From positions 1-47,295 of IMG/VR virus record IMGVR_UViG_3300020160_002556: a DNA stretch of 47,295 nucleotides, one strand, 5' to 3'. The DNA comes from a virus. Shown here piece by piece: positions 7,949-14,596 of this stretch. The notes below the pieces were generated by a model, which was given only the letters and a program-made list of their open reading frames with translations, did not search any database and was not told the DNA's origin. A program made the position numbers and the translations under genes. The stretch's first letter is position 1, and every line of letters begins with the position of its first letter.

Positions 7949-8023
7949 ATGGAAACAACAAACCCGTCATTAGCACTAATCATAATCCTTGGAATTATTC
8001 TATCAACATTCATAAAATGGTAA
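7949..8023 (+). CDS. 24-aa membrane micropeptide
   Basis: METTNPSLALIIILGIILST... is almost entirely one hydrophobic helix followed by FIKW. The leader ACCAAAACCAAA-ATG matches the A/C-rich leaders of other genes here, which supports translation. One of several sub-25-residue membrane peptides in the window (15177, 18183, 20666). Function unknown. Confidence 0.55.
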   Translation: METTNPSLALIIILGIILSTFIKW

Positions 8024-8074
8024 TTTGACAAAACATTAAAATTAAATTAAATTTAAAACTCAACCAAATACCAA

Positions 8075-8272
8075 ATGACAACAATACCACAAAAAGATAC
8101 GGAGCAGTCACTATTCTATTCGGCGATTAATGCCCTGCGAATCGCAGGGCAAGAGAAGATCGCAGACGACTTGGATCAGCGCATGGAAGACCTTGTGGCG
8201 AACGATAATGAAATCCATGATGAGTTCGGCGTTAATACTAAAAACTCCTTTAACACTCCTCCTCAAAAATAA
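8075..8272 (+). CDS. hypothetical 65-aa protein
   Basis: Helical, acidic protein (AINALRIAGQEKIADDLDQR). The A/C-rich leader CTCAACCAAATACCAA-ATG marks the start. No family recognised. The codons around 8130-8150 include a small perfect hairpin (GCCCTGCGAATCGCAGGGC). Confidence 0.6.
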   Translation: MTTIPQKDTEQSLFYSAINALRIAGQEKIADDLDQRMEDLVANDNEIHDEFGVNTKNSFNTPPQK

Positions 8273-8274
8273 TT

Positions 8275-8400
8275 ATGAAAAATATTGCAATTTATGTTAG
8301 TGGCGGCATAGTCCAAGGAGTTCGTTCTAATATTGGGCAAGATTTGGAAGTAGAGATCATTGATGCTGACAACGATCCAGATACAGCAGACGAACAATGA
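8275..8400 (+). CDS. hypothetical 41-aa protein
   Basis: Starts MKNIAIYVSGGIVQGVRSN and ends acidic (DADNDPDTADEQ). ATG lies 2 nt after the previous stop, as in a coupled operon. The beta-type start and acidic tail resemble small phage proteins, but no family can be assigned. Confidence 0.55.
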   Translation: MKNIAIYVSGGIVQGVRSNIGQDLEVEIIDADNDPDTADEQ

Positions 8401-8440
8401 ATGGAGTTACAAGAGAAACTTGAGTTTGGAAATTATTAAT

Positions 8441-8647
8441 ATGGGAGACTTGCATCAAAATTGGATTAGGAAAACTGAACTAATAGATCAGATTGTTGAC
8501 AATCTTCGCGTAAGAGGCGAGAATTCAGAATACATCATCTCATACATGAAGAATATCATTAGCGGTCTTCAAGCAGTAGCGCCCAAGCCAGTCAAGGGAT
8601 ATTTGGATGTAACCATCCACAATATGACTCCAGTAAAAAACAAGTAA
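8441..8647 (+). CDS. hypothetical 68-aa protein
   Basis: MGDLHQNWIRKTELIDQIVD... with a helical body and basic end. I prefer ATG 8441 to an upstream in-frame start at 8360, which would overlap the previous gene by 40 nt. An 11-codon frame (8401-8436) ends just before it and might act as a coupling leader. Confidence 0.5.
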   Translation: MGDLHQNWIRKTELIDQIVDNLRVRGENSEYIISYMKNIISGLQAVAPKPVKGYLDVTIHNMTPVKNK

Positions 8648-8656
8648 AGCCAACCC

Positions 8657-8728
8657 TTAAGCCGTTGATTATCAGCGACTTAGGGGCCCCTCCGGCCCGC
8701 AAGTGCCTGGGCAGTAATGAGTTATGCG
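8657..8728 (+). repeat. dispersed three-hairpin element, copy 5
   Basis: Left arm TTAAGCCGTTGATTATCAGC, core GGGGCCCCTCCGGCCC, weaker right arm. It precedes the promoter at 8742. Confidence 0.78.
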
Positions 8729-8741
8729 GTATAAAATCCAC

Positions 8742-8770
8742 TTGACAATAGAATAAAATTCCACTACATT
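8742..8770 (+). promoter_or_regulatory. promoter of the 8801 operon
   Basis: TTGACA (8742-8747), 17-bp spacer, TACATT (8765-8770). The leader of about 24 nt is A/C-rich (CTCAACCAACC...CAAACC). Confidence 0.75.
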
Positions 8771-8800
8771 AAATACTCAACCAACCAAAAAACACAAACC

Positions 8801-9067
8801 ATGTCAACCACCAAAATACAAAATGCTATTGATTCTTGCTTGAGCGAGGATCAAGAAATTACTTTAGCCACTGGCTATGAAGATGCCTTTGTTGGTATCG
8901 CTACTCAATTCAACCGCGTCTTCGCTGTTTATGATCGCGCCAAGTGCATCGACATTCTTGCAAAAGATATGTCTTACGATGAAGCTGAAGAATACTTCCA
9001 GTTCAATGTCGAGGGAGCTTATGTAGGTGAAAGCACTCCTGCTTTTATTTGCTTTGAAAGGAACTAA
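8801..9067 (+). CDS. conserved-type phage protein, unknown function
   Basis: Product of 88 aa with TGYEDAFVGIATQF, RAKCIDILAKDMSYDEAEEY and FNVEGAYVGESTP. This pattern is one I associate with small proteins found across many phages; no function is known to me. First gene of a likely operon through 10141. Confidence 0.7.
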   Translation: MSTTKIQNAIDSCLSEDQEITLATGYEDAFVGIATQFNRVFAVYDRAKCIDILAKDMSYDEAEEYFQFNVEGAYVGESTPAFICFERN

Positions 9068-9068
9068 A

Positions 9069-9428
9069 ATGACCCCCTACAAACACGCTCAAAGCTCTGC
9101 CGCAAAATGGGGAGGCAACCCCGAAGACTATGTTCAACTTCACGACTGGTTTGACGAAACCAAAGCATACACGGGAGACTGGACGCACAGGGCATTGAGA
9201 CATCACTCTGCTGGCGTTCAATGGTCAATCGAAAAGTTCGGTCATACCATCACAAACTCCAAAGGTCAAAAGATTCCCACAAAGTTGTTGGCAGAACAAC
9301 ATCTCATGGAAGATTGCGGTTTTATTCCAACGCCGCAACAATACCTTTTCCCCTTGACAAAACATCCAGAAAAGTGGATGCTACAAGTCGGAAAAACAAC
9401 CAAAACACAAACACTCGAAATTAAATAG
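9069..9428 (+). CDS. DUF6915-like phage protein
   Basis: Product of 119 aa: HAQSSAAKWGGNPEDYVQLHDWFDETKA, then RHRALRHHS-type and EQHLMEDCGFIPTP segments (described here in parts). The order and the His/Asp-rich pattern recall the DUF6915 family as I remember it. The many histidines could bind metal (inference). It starts 1 nt after the previous stop. Confidence 0.65.
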   Translation: MTPYKHAQSSAAKWGGNPEDYVQLHDWFDETKAYTGDWTHRALRHHSAGVQWSIEKFGHTITNSKGQKIPTKLLAEQHLMEDCGFIPTPQQYLFPLTKHPEKWMLQVGKTTKTQTLEIK

Positions 9429-9441
9429 AAAAAATACCAAT

Positions 9442-9768
9442 ATGACTATTAAACCATTAAGCAAAAAAATCTATACCAAAGCAAAAGAACTCGGCATTGA
9501 AACAATAGTTCTCAACTTTAGCGGAGGCGATGATGAGGGCTATCTGGATGTTGGGATGACTCCAAAGTATGATGAGAAGTTTGCTGGAGAAATCGAAGAT
9601 TGGGCTTGGGAGGTTTACGATTACTCTGGCGCTGGAGACGGCAATGCCTATGGAGACAATGTTGAATACGATCTTAAAAATGGCAAGGCAAGCACAGAGG
9701 AATGGTATATGACAAGGCAATCAGAAGATGGCGGCACTCGCAACCTACAAATTTCTGCGGAGGATTAA
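9442..9768 (+). CDS. DUF6878-like phage protein
   Basis: Product of 108 aa with FSGGDDEGYLDV, EIEDWAWEVYDYSGAGDGN, YGDNVEYDL and GKASTEEWYM. These resemble DUF6878, a small family of unknown function in phages and mobile elements. Lies in the 8801-10141 operon. Confidence 0.65.
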   Translation: MTIKPLSKKIYTKAKELGIETIVLNFSGGDDEGYLDVGMTPKYDEKFAGEIEDWAWEVYDYSGAGDGNAYGDNVEYDLKNGKASTEEWYMTRQSEDGGTRNLQISAED

Positions 9769-9772
9769 GATT

Positions 9773-9967
9773 ATGAACATTGCTTCAATTCTTGGAAGTG
9801 TGTTAGGGTTTTTCATTATCGCGGCTGTATATTCAACGCTAATGCCATTGGCGATTATATGGTCGCTGAATACCTTGTTTGGGTTCAGCATTCCCTTCAC
9901 CTTCTGGACATGGCTATCAGCATTGATATTGCTTGGATCAATTAGGTTCAAAGTATCTTCTAAATAA
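9773..9967 (+). CDS. 64-aa integral membrane protein
   Basis: Two hydrophobic helices (about residues 5-30 and 36-58) separated by a short turn, with a basic end (RFKVSSK). GGAGG lies about 8 nt before ATG inside the end of the preceding gene, one of the few Shine-Dalgarno-like sites here. Could be a small holin-like or membrane-modifying protein, but nothing specific supports this. Confidence 0.6.
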   Translation: MNIASILGSVLGFFIIAAVYSTLMPLAIIWSLNTLFGFSIPFTFWTWLSALILLGSIRFKVSSK

Positions 9968-9982
9968 TAAAATAAAAAATAT

Positions 9983-10141
9983 ATGGAAAAGCTAATTAAA
10001 AAAATTCTAAATAAGGTATTGAGTATCATCTTTCCTTTTAAAGAGCCAGATCCCCAACCTTGGTATCTCTTTGGTGAAGAGACATATATCCAAATGCTGT
10101 TCCGCACAGGAGAGATTGAGAAATTTTCCGTTAAAAAATAA
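9983..10141 (+). CDS. hypothetical 52-aa protein
   Basis: MEKLIKKILNKVLSIIFPF... has an amphipathic or membrane-facing N-terminal helix, then EPDPQPWYLFGEETYIQML. Starts after an A-rich leader, 15 nt behind the preceding gene, and ends 10 nt before the repeat element. No family recognised. Confidence 0.55.
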   Translation: MEKLIKKILNKVLSIIFPFKEPDPQPWYLFGEETYIQMLFRTGEIEKFSVKK

Positions 10142-10150
10142 CGGAACAAC

Positions 10151-10220
10151 ATAAAGCCTTGTAAGTGAACAACTTACGGGCCCCTCGGGCCCCTAACCTG
10201 TTGAGTTAGAGGCATTTAAG
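10151..10220. repeat. dispersed three-hairpin element, copy 6
   Basis: Core GGGCCCCTCGGGCCC with two palindromic arms. It separates two converging gene ends with no promoter on either side, so a promoter-accessory role cannot explain this copy. Confidence 0.8.
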
Positions 10221-10221
10221 A

Positions 10222-10371
10222 CTACAACTCGTAGCCGCCTTGCAAAAAGCTGAGGGAGTATTTGTCTTTTCGATTATACTGTTTCTTGTCCCTCATTGTT
10301 TTGTTAGGAGGAAGCGGTTTCTTTCGCGCCTTGGGTTTCGGCGCGTTGATTTTAAATGGTTTTATTTTCAT
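10222..10371 (-). CDS. 49-aa basic protein
   Basis: Very Lys/Arg/Pro-rich N-terminal half (PFKINAPKPKARKKPLPPNK) then SLSFLQGGYEL. ATG at 10371 follows the upstream gene's stop by 6 nt. A nucleic-acid-binding role is plausible from charge alone. Confidence 0.5.
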   Translation of the reverse strand: MKIKPFKINAPKPKARKKPLPPNKTMRDKKQYNRKDKYSLSFLQGGYEL

Positions 10372-10377
10372 GGCTGT

Positions 10378-10587
10378 TTAATGGTAAAGGTTTGTTTCCT
10401 CTTGGATGCTGTCTTCAACGATCCTGTAAAGTTCTTTGCTGTCCCCGCTGGCGATCAAGATTTCATCAAGCTCGTCTTTAGCATCTTTTTTAGAATCAAA
10501 GATTTCGGTTTCGTATGGAGAGCCGTCTTCGGAAAACTTCAAGTCAGCCCATCCCCAGAGTGTATTGGTTTGTATTTTGTATTTCAT
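10378..10587 (-). CDS. hypothetical 69-aa protein
   Basis: Acidic alpha/beta protein: KIQTNTLWGWADLKF, then KDAKDELDEILI. The leader is A/C-rich (CAACAACCAACCAAATAAAAACC). Its -35 (TTGACA) lies inside the 3' end of the upstream protease gene, with an AT-rich -10 near 10611. Pattern typical of small phage accessory proteins. Confidence 0.6.
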   Translation of the reverse strand: MKYKIQTNTLWGWADLKFSEDGSPYETEIFDSKKDAKDELDEILIASGDSKELYRIVEDSIQEETNLYH

Positions 10588-10622
10588 TTGGTTTTTATTT
10601 GGTTGGTTGTTGAGTTTTATAT

Positions 10623-11168
10623 TTAATCAATTTTTGAAAGAAATGTCAAACGGGATTTACAAGAGCCGCAACGATACGACTGCTTGCCGCTTTGAACTTT
10701 ATTGTGCCTGATAGCTGTCAACTCATGCTTCTTGCAGTTGCAAATATATCGGAAGCGGGAAACGCATTTGCCAATGCCAGCGGTGTCGAGGGAATGGCAA
10801 CGAGTTGGTTGAAGACCATAGACGCGCCGCATAACCATTTTCCAAGTTTTACCATGCGCTCCTTCAACGCCAAGATTATTATTGATTTGGAGTTTTCGCG
10901 CAAAGAGGTGAGCTACCTCATGCGGGATTGTATCTTTCTCAAAGTGCTGGCGATTCTGCTTGACAAGCTCAAGATTAAGATAAACAACACTGCTCTGCAT
11001 TGGCATTACATATCCTGCCGTTCTACTCTTTTTGAAAAATTGAACACCCTCAAATGGGATGTTGATATTAAGTTTGGATGCTCCAATAGACAGAGCTTTT
11101 TTGACATTCTCTTCTGCGAACTGCCGAATGTCTTGAGGGACGAGTTGTGGTGAAACAAGGTTGCTCAT
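10623..11168 (-). CDS. SprT-like zinc metalloprotease
   Basis: Product of 181 aa. HEVAH at 83-87 gives the catalytic glutamate and two zinc-ligand histidines; AHGKTW near 104-109 supplies the third, as in SprT/Spartan proteins. The C-terminus has paired cysteines (CNCKKH ... CGSC) of a zinc ribbon. Spartan-type enzymes degrade proteins crosslinked to DNA, which would fit a replication or repair role here. The promoter lies 9 nt before ATG. Confidence 0.85.
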   Translation of the reverse strand: MSNLVSPQLVPQDIRQFAEENVKKALSIGASKLNINIPFEGVQFFKKSRTAGYVMPMQSSVVYLNLELVKQNRQHFEKDTIPHEVAHLFARKLQINNNLGVEGAHGKTWKMVMRRVYGLQPTRCHSLDTAGIGKCVSRFRYICNCKKHELTAIRHNKVQSGKQSYRCGSCKSRLTFLSKID

Positions 11169-11177
11169 AACAATAAG

Positions 11178-11206
11178 AAGATACCTTTATTTTATACAAT
11201 GGTCAA
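11178..11206 (-). promoter_or_regulatory. promoter of SprT-like gene
   Basis: Minus strand TTGACC, 17-bp spacer, TATCTT, then 9 nt to ATG. The spacer is nearly the same as in the promoter at 14568-14596. Confidence 0.7.
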
Positions 11207-11236
11207 GAATTATTTTGAATAAAAATTCATTTAATA

Positions 11237-11306
11237 TAACTCGTTGGTGCCCAGGACTTTACGGGCCGGAGGGGCCTATAAGTGGTTTATTATGAGTTCT
11301 TTGCGG
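11237..11306 (-). repeat. dispersed three-hairpin element, copy 7
   Basis: Minus-strand core GGCCCCTCCGGCCCGTAAAG with diverged arms; between the HNH gene and the SprT promoter. Confidence 0.7.
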
Positions 11307-11323
11307 TTCTACTGTTGAGAAAA

Positions 11324-11887
11324 CTAATCCTGCTGTTTTAAAATTCTTCCCTTCACCCATCCTTCAGGTATTGCATCGGTCTTTTTTATTCGTTTGCTTA
11401 TCTTGAGATTTGTAATCCACATCATACCATATTGGCTATTTTTATTACCTTGTTGGTGTTTGATATTTTTATATGTTTTTAATTTTTTATCGCGGGATTC
11501 TTCCGAAAGCGCTTTTTTTGAAGCCAATTTAGCATTATTTGACCATATTTCATGCATCTCGTCTCCAAATTTTTTGTCGTTTTCAATTTTATTTTTCAAT
11601 GCTTGGCGCGCCTTTTTAGCGATTTGCGTTCTCCAGTTTTCACCATGTTTTTCTTCTAAAATTAGATCGGTTTTTTCTCTGCCTAATTTAAGACCAGCAA
11701 TAATACATTCTTGTTTGGTTAATTGTCCCGACAATGCTAACCAAGCTATTTTATCTTCGGTTCTTTTATGTTTTTCATAAAGTTCTCTATGAGCCTCCGC
11801 ATGCTCTTCAATAGATAGTTTCACGATATTAGAAGGCTCATTGCCTCCACCAGCATGTCTTGGTAATATATGATGTTTGTGTATCAT
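11324..11887 (-). CDS. HNH homing endonuclease
   Basis: Product of 187 aa opening with the H-N-H motif HHILPRHAGGGNEPSNIVKL then EEHAEAH. A NUMOD-like C-terminal block (NSQYGMMWITN ... IPEGWVKGRIL) is typical of phage free-standing homing endonucleases. Downstream of the RNA-gene cluster on the same strand; such enzymes often sit beside tRNA genes or the sites they cut. Confidence 0.85.
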   Translation of the reverse strand: MIHKHHILPRHAGGGNEPSNIVKLSIEEHAEAHRELYEKHKRTEDKIAWLALSGQLTKQECIIAGLKLGREKTDLILEEKHGENWRTQIAKKARQALKNKIENDKKFGDEMHEIWSNNAKLASKKALSEESRDKKLKTYKNIKHQQGNKNSQYGMMWITNLKISKRIKKTDAIPEGWVKGRILKQQD

Positions 11888-11981
11888 ATATCTATTTACA
11901 TGTAGATTTTTAAATTTGCTAAAATTAGCGCAATTTTAATTAAATATAAAACAAATTGTTGGAAGGGGTTGTTTCTTTTAA

Positions 11982-12064
11982 TGGTAGCAGGCCTTGGTTC
12001 TCCCCCAAGCATAGCTTCCGCCTGGGTTATGAGCCCAGTTAGCCTCGTAGGGCTCGTGCCTGCA
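11982..12064 (-). tRNA. initiator-like tRNA-Met(CAT) with aberrant elbow
   Basis: 83 nt with encoded CCA. The anticodon arm CTGGG-CTCATAA-CCCAG has the three G:C pairs diagnostic of bacterial tRNA-fMet. The acceptor pairs GCAGGC/GCCTGC with a T:T mismatch at 1:72, another initiator trait, and one alignment gives A11:T24. It is atypical: the D-loop lacks GG, the T-loop is GGGAGAA instead of TTCRANN (its stem CTTGG/CCAAG is intact), and the variable region is about 12 nt. Either a specialised initiator-like RNA or a decaying gene. Confidence 0.6.
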
Positions 12065-12344
12065 ATATAAAATTTATTACCAAGACTTCTCATTCTATCT
12101 ATCAACCCCCTAAGTATTTATAGGCGCCTGTAGAATAAATAGGAGAAGTTCCTTATGGGTTAAATGTTGTTTCCGGAAACATTGCATTGTCGCCCATCGC
12201 GGTAGAGCTTTGCTGGCATCTGCGCTTGGTAAAGGATCATTTGGTAAGCGGCTGCGAATACACTCGAAACGCTTCTTTTCAGATACCGCCACTCTTTCGA
12301 GCGCACAGCGATAGGTATTACTACTCTATCTACCAAACAAAAAA

Positions 12345-12466
12345 TGGGAGAAGTGGTTGGATTCGAACCAACGGCTTGCTTTACCTCCCAGCATTTCGGT
12401 CCTTCACCGGATAAAAGCCTGAGCCTATCGAGGGAGTTGCTGCTCTACCAACTGAGCTACACTTCT
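12345..12466 (-). tRNA. tRNA-like gene with enlarged middle (122 nt)
   Basis: Canonical outer parts: acceptor AGAAGTG/CACTTCT, D-arm GCTC-AGTTGGTA-GAGC, T-arm GTTGG-TTCGAAT-CCAAC, discriminator C and encoded CCA. Between D and T arms lie 68 nt instead of about 22. Within them CTCCC/GGGAG can pair, and an inner loop CTTTTAT on a partly paired CAGG/CCGG stem would display anticodon TTT (Lys). Options are an insertion or intron, an expanded anticodon domain, or a pseudogene. Confidence 0.6.
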
Positions 12467-12471
12467 CTTTT

Positions 12472-12543
12472 CTGCAATAGATGGACTTGCACCATCACCT
12501 CCCCGAATACAAATCAGGACTCTACTACTTGAGCTATATTGCA
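12472..12543 (-). tRNA. tRNA-Thr(TGT), slightly degenerate
   Basis: Acceptor TGCAATA/TATTGCA, D-stem GCTC/GAGT, anticodon arm CCTGA-TTTGTAT-TCGGG (anticodon TGT, U33 and A37 present) and T-stem GATGG/CCATC. The T-loop is TGCAAGT rather than TTCAAGT, the D-loop lacks GG, and no CCA is encoded. Five nt separate it from the next tRNA-like gene, so the two are cotranscribed. Confidence 0.65.
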
Positions 12544-12587
12544 TACTAAAATTAAAATGTCAAAAATCAATTTCCGATTTTGTATTT

Positions 12588-12671
12588 GTAGACTTTATAA
12601 ATTCGTCAGTCAGCGTATCGACCGCTCTGTTCTATCCTTTCGGGATTTACTTTTCTTAATTTAATGTCTAC
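12588..12671 (-). ncRNA. candidate folded RNA, unknown class
   Basis: Ends GTAGAC and GTCTAC pair, as do AAATT/AATTT just inside. Between them are two hairpins, ATCC-CGAAA-GGAT and AGCG-GTCGATA-CGCT (a 7-nt loop). The size and closing stem are tRNA-like, but no T-arm is visible. It is the first feature after the cluster promoter. Confidence 0.35.
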
Positions 12672-12708
12672 TCATTGGATCATCGGGAACCAACTACCTT
12701 ATGAAACT

Positions 12709-12737
12709 AATATAGGGATATTTTACACTCATGTCAA
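12709..12737 (-). promoter_or_regulatory. promoter of the RNA cluster
   Basis: Minus strand TTGACA, 17-bp spacer, TATATT; predicted start near 12702, reading into the tRNA-like genes. Confidence 0.8.
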
Positions 12738-12774
12738 AGGAATTTTTCAAAAAAAATTAAATTAAAAAAATATC

Positions 12775-12815
12775 AACAATCCGAGATTACGGCCCACCTG
12801 GCCGTAAATAAGGCA
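12775..12815 (-). repeat. degenerate three-hairpin element
   Basis: TTACGGCC-N5-GGCCGTAA is a perfect 8-bp hairpin followed by an arm remnant GATTGTTGATATT. Same place relative to the next promoter as the full copies, but the G/C core has changed while keeping pairing. Confidence 0.55.
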
Positions 12816-12869
12816 AATAATGATTTTCGGACAATTGTGCAGGCAGTTGTTGACAAGTGCATGCATTTT

Positions 12870-12940
12870 GCTAACCAGTTGAATATCAACCACTTACGGG
12901 CCTGAGGGGCCCCTAAACCGCTGGGGCTTAACGCTTTACG
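12870..12940 (-). repeat. dispersed three-hairpin element, copy 8
   Basis: Minus-strand core GGGGCCCCTCAGGCCCG; arms TAAA..TTTA and AAGTGGTTGATATTCAAC. The right arm contains the stop codon of the 12936 gene. Confidence 0.78.
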
Positions 12941-13235
12941 AAGACCAGTAGGTTTCAGAAGCGACCGAGAGCGTGAAGGGCGTATTCGCATCCTCTGTCA
13001 TCCATCTGCCGTCAAATGCAGAAGATACAACTTTCTTACCAATCATTTTCTCTGAACAAATTTTTGCAAGTGTATCATGGTCAATGACTAATCCACAGAG
13101 GGTTTTAATCTTATGAATTTTTTCTGTTGGGAAATTGTAGTCGTAAACATCTTTCCCATCAAAGAGAACATCGTGAAGTTGTCCTGCTAAGTTCAAGACC
13201 ATCAGCCACTTATCTTGCGATGTTGTATTTCTCAT
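12936..13235 (-). CDS. hypothetical 99-aa protein
   Basis: Contains LMVLNLAGQLHDVLFDGKDV and KIKTLCGLVIDHDTLAKICS; mixed alpha/beta, no family recognised. The TAA stop lies within the arm of a repeat element. Expressed from its own promoter with a short A/C/T leader. Confidence 0.6.
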   Translation of the reverse strand: MRNTTSQDKWLMVLNLAGQLHDVLFDGKDVYDYNFPTEKIHKIKTLCGLVIDHDTLAKICSEKMIGKKVVSSAFDGRWMTEDANTPFTLSVASETYWSS

Positions 13236-13260
13236 TATTTTATAGGTAGGTTGAGATTAT

Positions 13261-13289
13261 GTTATACTTTTATTTTATAGAATAGTCAA
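13261..13289 (-). promoter_or_regulatory. promoter of the 12936 gene
   Basis: Minus strand TTGACT, 17-bp spacer, TATAAC; leader about 20 nt. Confidence 0.7.
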
Positions 13290-13341
13290 TAATATTTCCA
13301 ATTCAATTTAGTAATTACCGTTTCTAAGTGTAATATATAGT

Positions 13342-14112
13342 ATGAGTAAATATTTTAATTGGTATGAATCCATCATAGACAGAGCAAAAGGCAGAGAAAT
13401 CGAAGGCTACAAAGAGAGGCACCATATTACTCCGAAATGTATGGGCGGCAATGATTCCGAAAGTAATTTAGTTTATTTAACTCCAGAAGAACATTATGTT
13501 TGTCATCAAATTTTGATTAAAATGTATCCGTCTCAAAATTCTTTAGTTTTCGCGGCTCAAATGATGGCTGTTAATAATTCCTCTACTCAAAAAAGAAATG
13601 GAAACAAGCTTTACGGGTGGCTTAAAAGAAAAGCTGCAGAAAAGATGAGTTTAATTCAAAAAGATACTATACATATAAACAAAGACAGAAAGAAGAAAAA
13701 GATAAAAGAGCAAGAATTAGATTTTTATCTTGAAAAAGGTTGGAAGCTTGGAGATTTACCAAGGGCTGAAGAACATACGCGCAAAATTCATGCATCTAAG
13801 AAGGAAAACTTTATCAAAAAAAAGATTAAATCTTACCTCGACAATCCAGATTTATGTTGGTCTTGTAAAAAGGTTCTTCCGTATTTAAGTCCAGCCAGGA
13901 GAAGGCGCAGGTCTGAAGGCGCGTTACGTGGCGCGAATTGTGGAAGTTTAGAGTGTAGGTCCAAAACCGCAAAAGAAAATGCTGAAATTAGAAGACGTAA
14001 ATCGCCAAGCAAATTAAATAATTGCCAACAATGTGAGAAAGAAACAAAAAATCCAAAATTTTGCTGCTTGATGTGTAGCAATGTTTTTTATGCCGTCAAT
14101 CGGAAAAGATAG
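13342..14112 (+). CDS. HNH homing endonuclease
   Basis: Product of 256 aa. The H-N-H core is RHHITPKCMGGNDSESNLVYL then EEHYVCHQ near residues 26-56, described in parts. The C-terminus has two Cys-rich units (CWSCKK..., CQQCEK...CCLMC) that could be zinc fingers for DNA recognition. It is the only plus-strand gene between 10.2 and 23 kb and overlaps the end of the converging gene by 17 nt, consistent with a mobile insertion. Confidence 0.85.
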   Translation: MSKYFNWYESIIDRAKGREIEGYKERHHITPKCMGGNDSESNLVYLTPEEHYVCHQILIKMYPSQNSLVFAAQMMAVNNSSTQKRNGNKLYGWLKRKAAEKMSLIQKDTIHINKDRKKKKIKEQELDFYLEKGWKLGDLPRAEEHTRKIHASKKENFIKKKIKSYLDNPDLCWSCKKVLPYLSPARRRRRSEGALRGANCGSLECRSKTAKENAEIRRRKSPSKLNNCQQCEKETKNPKFCCLMCSNVFYAVNRKR

Positions 14113-14290
14113 AATCAAATTCCTCCCCATCGATTCCTGTCTTAATAAATTCCCTGTCGTCTGCCGAGAGGTGAGGCATTGCGTTCTGGATGAGTTCTCC
14201 CATCTCCCACGCGAGGATTTGCTCGATGGTGACATCGATCTCTTTGGTGCGGGTGATGCCTGTCAATGGTGATTTTCTTGTGATGGTCAT
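14096..14290 (-). CDS. conserved-type phage protein, 64 aa
   Basis: MTITRKSPLTGITRTKEIDV then WEMGELIQNAMPHLSADDREFI and a final EEFDSIF. I recognise this pattern (RSPLTG...LIQ...REFI.G...EWD) as a common short phage protein of unknown function. The leader CAACCAACCAACAAACC is A/C-rich. Confidence 0.72.
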   Translation of the reverse strand: MTITRKSPLTGITRTKEIDVTIEQILAWEMGELIQNAMPHLSADDREFIKTGIDGEEFDSIFSD

Positions 14291-14341
14291 ATTAGTTTGT
14301 TGGTTTGTTGGTTGGTTGAATAAAAATGCAATTAAATTAGA

Positions 14342-14557
14342 TTAAATGTTTGACTTGATTGAGACTTTGAAGAAATTACTGCCGCGACGAAGTGCGATGA
14401 TCTCTGTTGGCTTCACCTTGCGAATGTAGCCCTCCCCCTCAAAGATGTTGGTGAAGATTCCCGCGATGGTCTTGGAGAGAACGCGCCCCTCCTTGTCGTC
14501 GTTAAGCGTGATGTCGTCGCCGATGTTGATTTCTGGTGTTCGGGTAATGGTGTTCAT
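14342..14557 (-). CDS. hypothetical 71-aa protein
   Basis: Beta-rich: NIGDDITLNDDKEGRVLSKT then GEGYIRKVKPTEIIALRRG. This reads like a small SH3/KOW-type barrel (inference only). Near-leaderless: ATG is 10 nt after the -10 box. Confidence 0.6.
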   Translation of the reverse strand: MNTITRTPEINIGDDITLNDDKEGRVLSKTIAGIFTNIFEGEGYIRKVKPTEIIALRRGSNFFKVSIKSNI

Positions 14558-14567
14558 AACAATAGAG

Positions 14568-14596
14568 AGTATGCCAGTATTTTATACAATGGTCAA
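14568..14596 (-). promoter_or_regulatory. promoter of the 14342 gene
   Basis: Minus strand TTGACC, 17-bp spacer, CATACT. The -35 and first 13 spacer bases are the same as in the SprT promoter. Confidence 0.7.

Larger units (their letters stand above)
11888..12935 (-). other. RNA-gene cluster, no protein genes
   Basis: About 1 kb without a supported reading frame. It holds one promoter, at least three tRNA or tRNA-like genes, another folded RNA candidate and two repeat elements. The stretch 12075-12340 has a GTTTCCGGAAAC palindrome, a GNRA-capped hairpin and an ATTTAT/ATAAAT hairpin at 12116-12140, but I could not fold a tRNA in it. Confidence 0.6.

Noticed and set aside
7478-8023. 181-aa protein in another frame of the glycosylase gene
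   Set aside because: Shadow of the real gene; only its last 25 codons (7949-8023) are a plausible separate micropeptide.
10240-10626. 128-aa plus-strand hydrophobic frame
   Set aside because: Antisense to two better-supported minus-strand genes (10222-10371 and 10378-10587).
12110-12292. 60-aa minus-strand frame in the RNA cluster
   Set aside because: No promoter or leader, composition unlike neighbours, and it lies in hairpin-rich non-coding DNA.
12074-12340. Another tRNA in the cluster
   Set aside because: Fragments look tRNA-like (GGTAGAGC, TTCGAG, TGCGCT/AGCGCA), but no combination gave an acceptor, anticodon and T-arm together.
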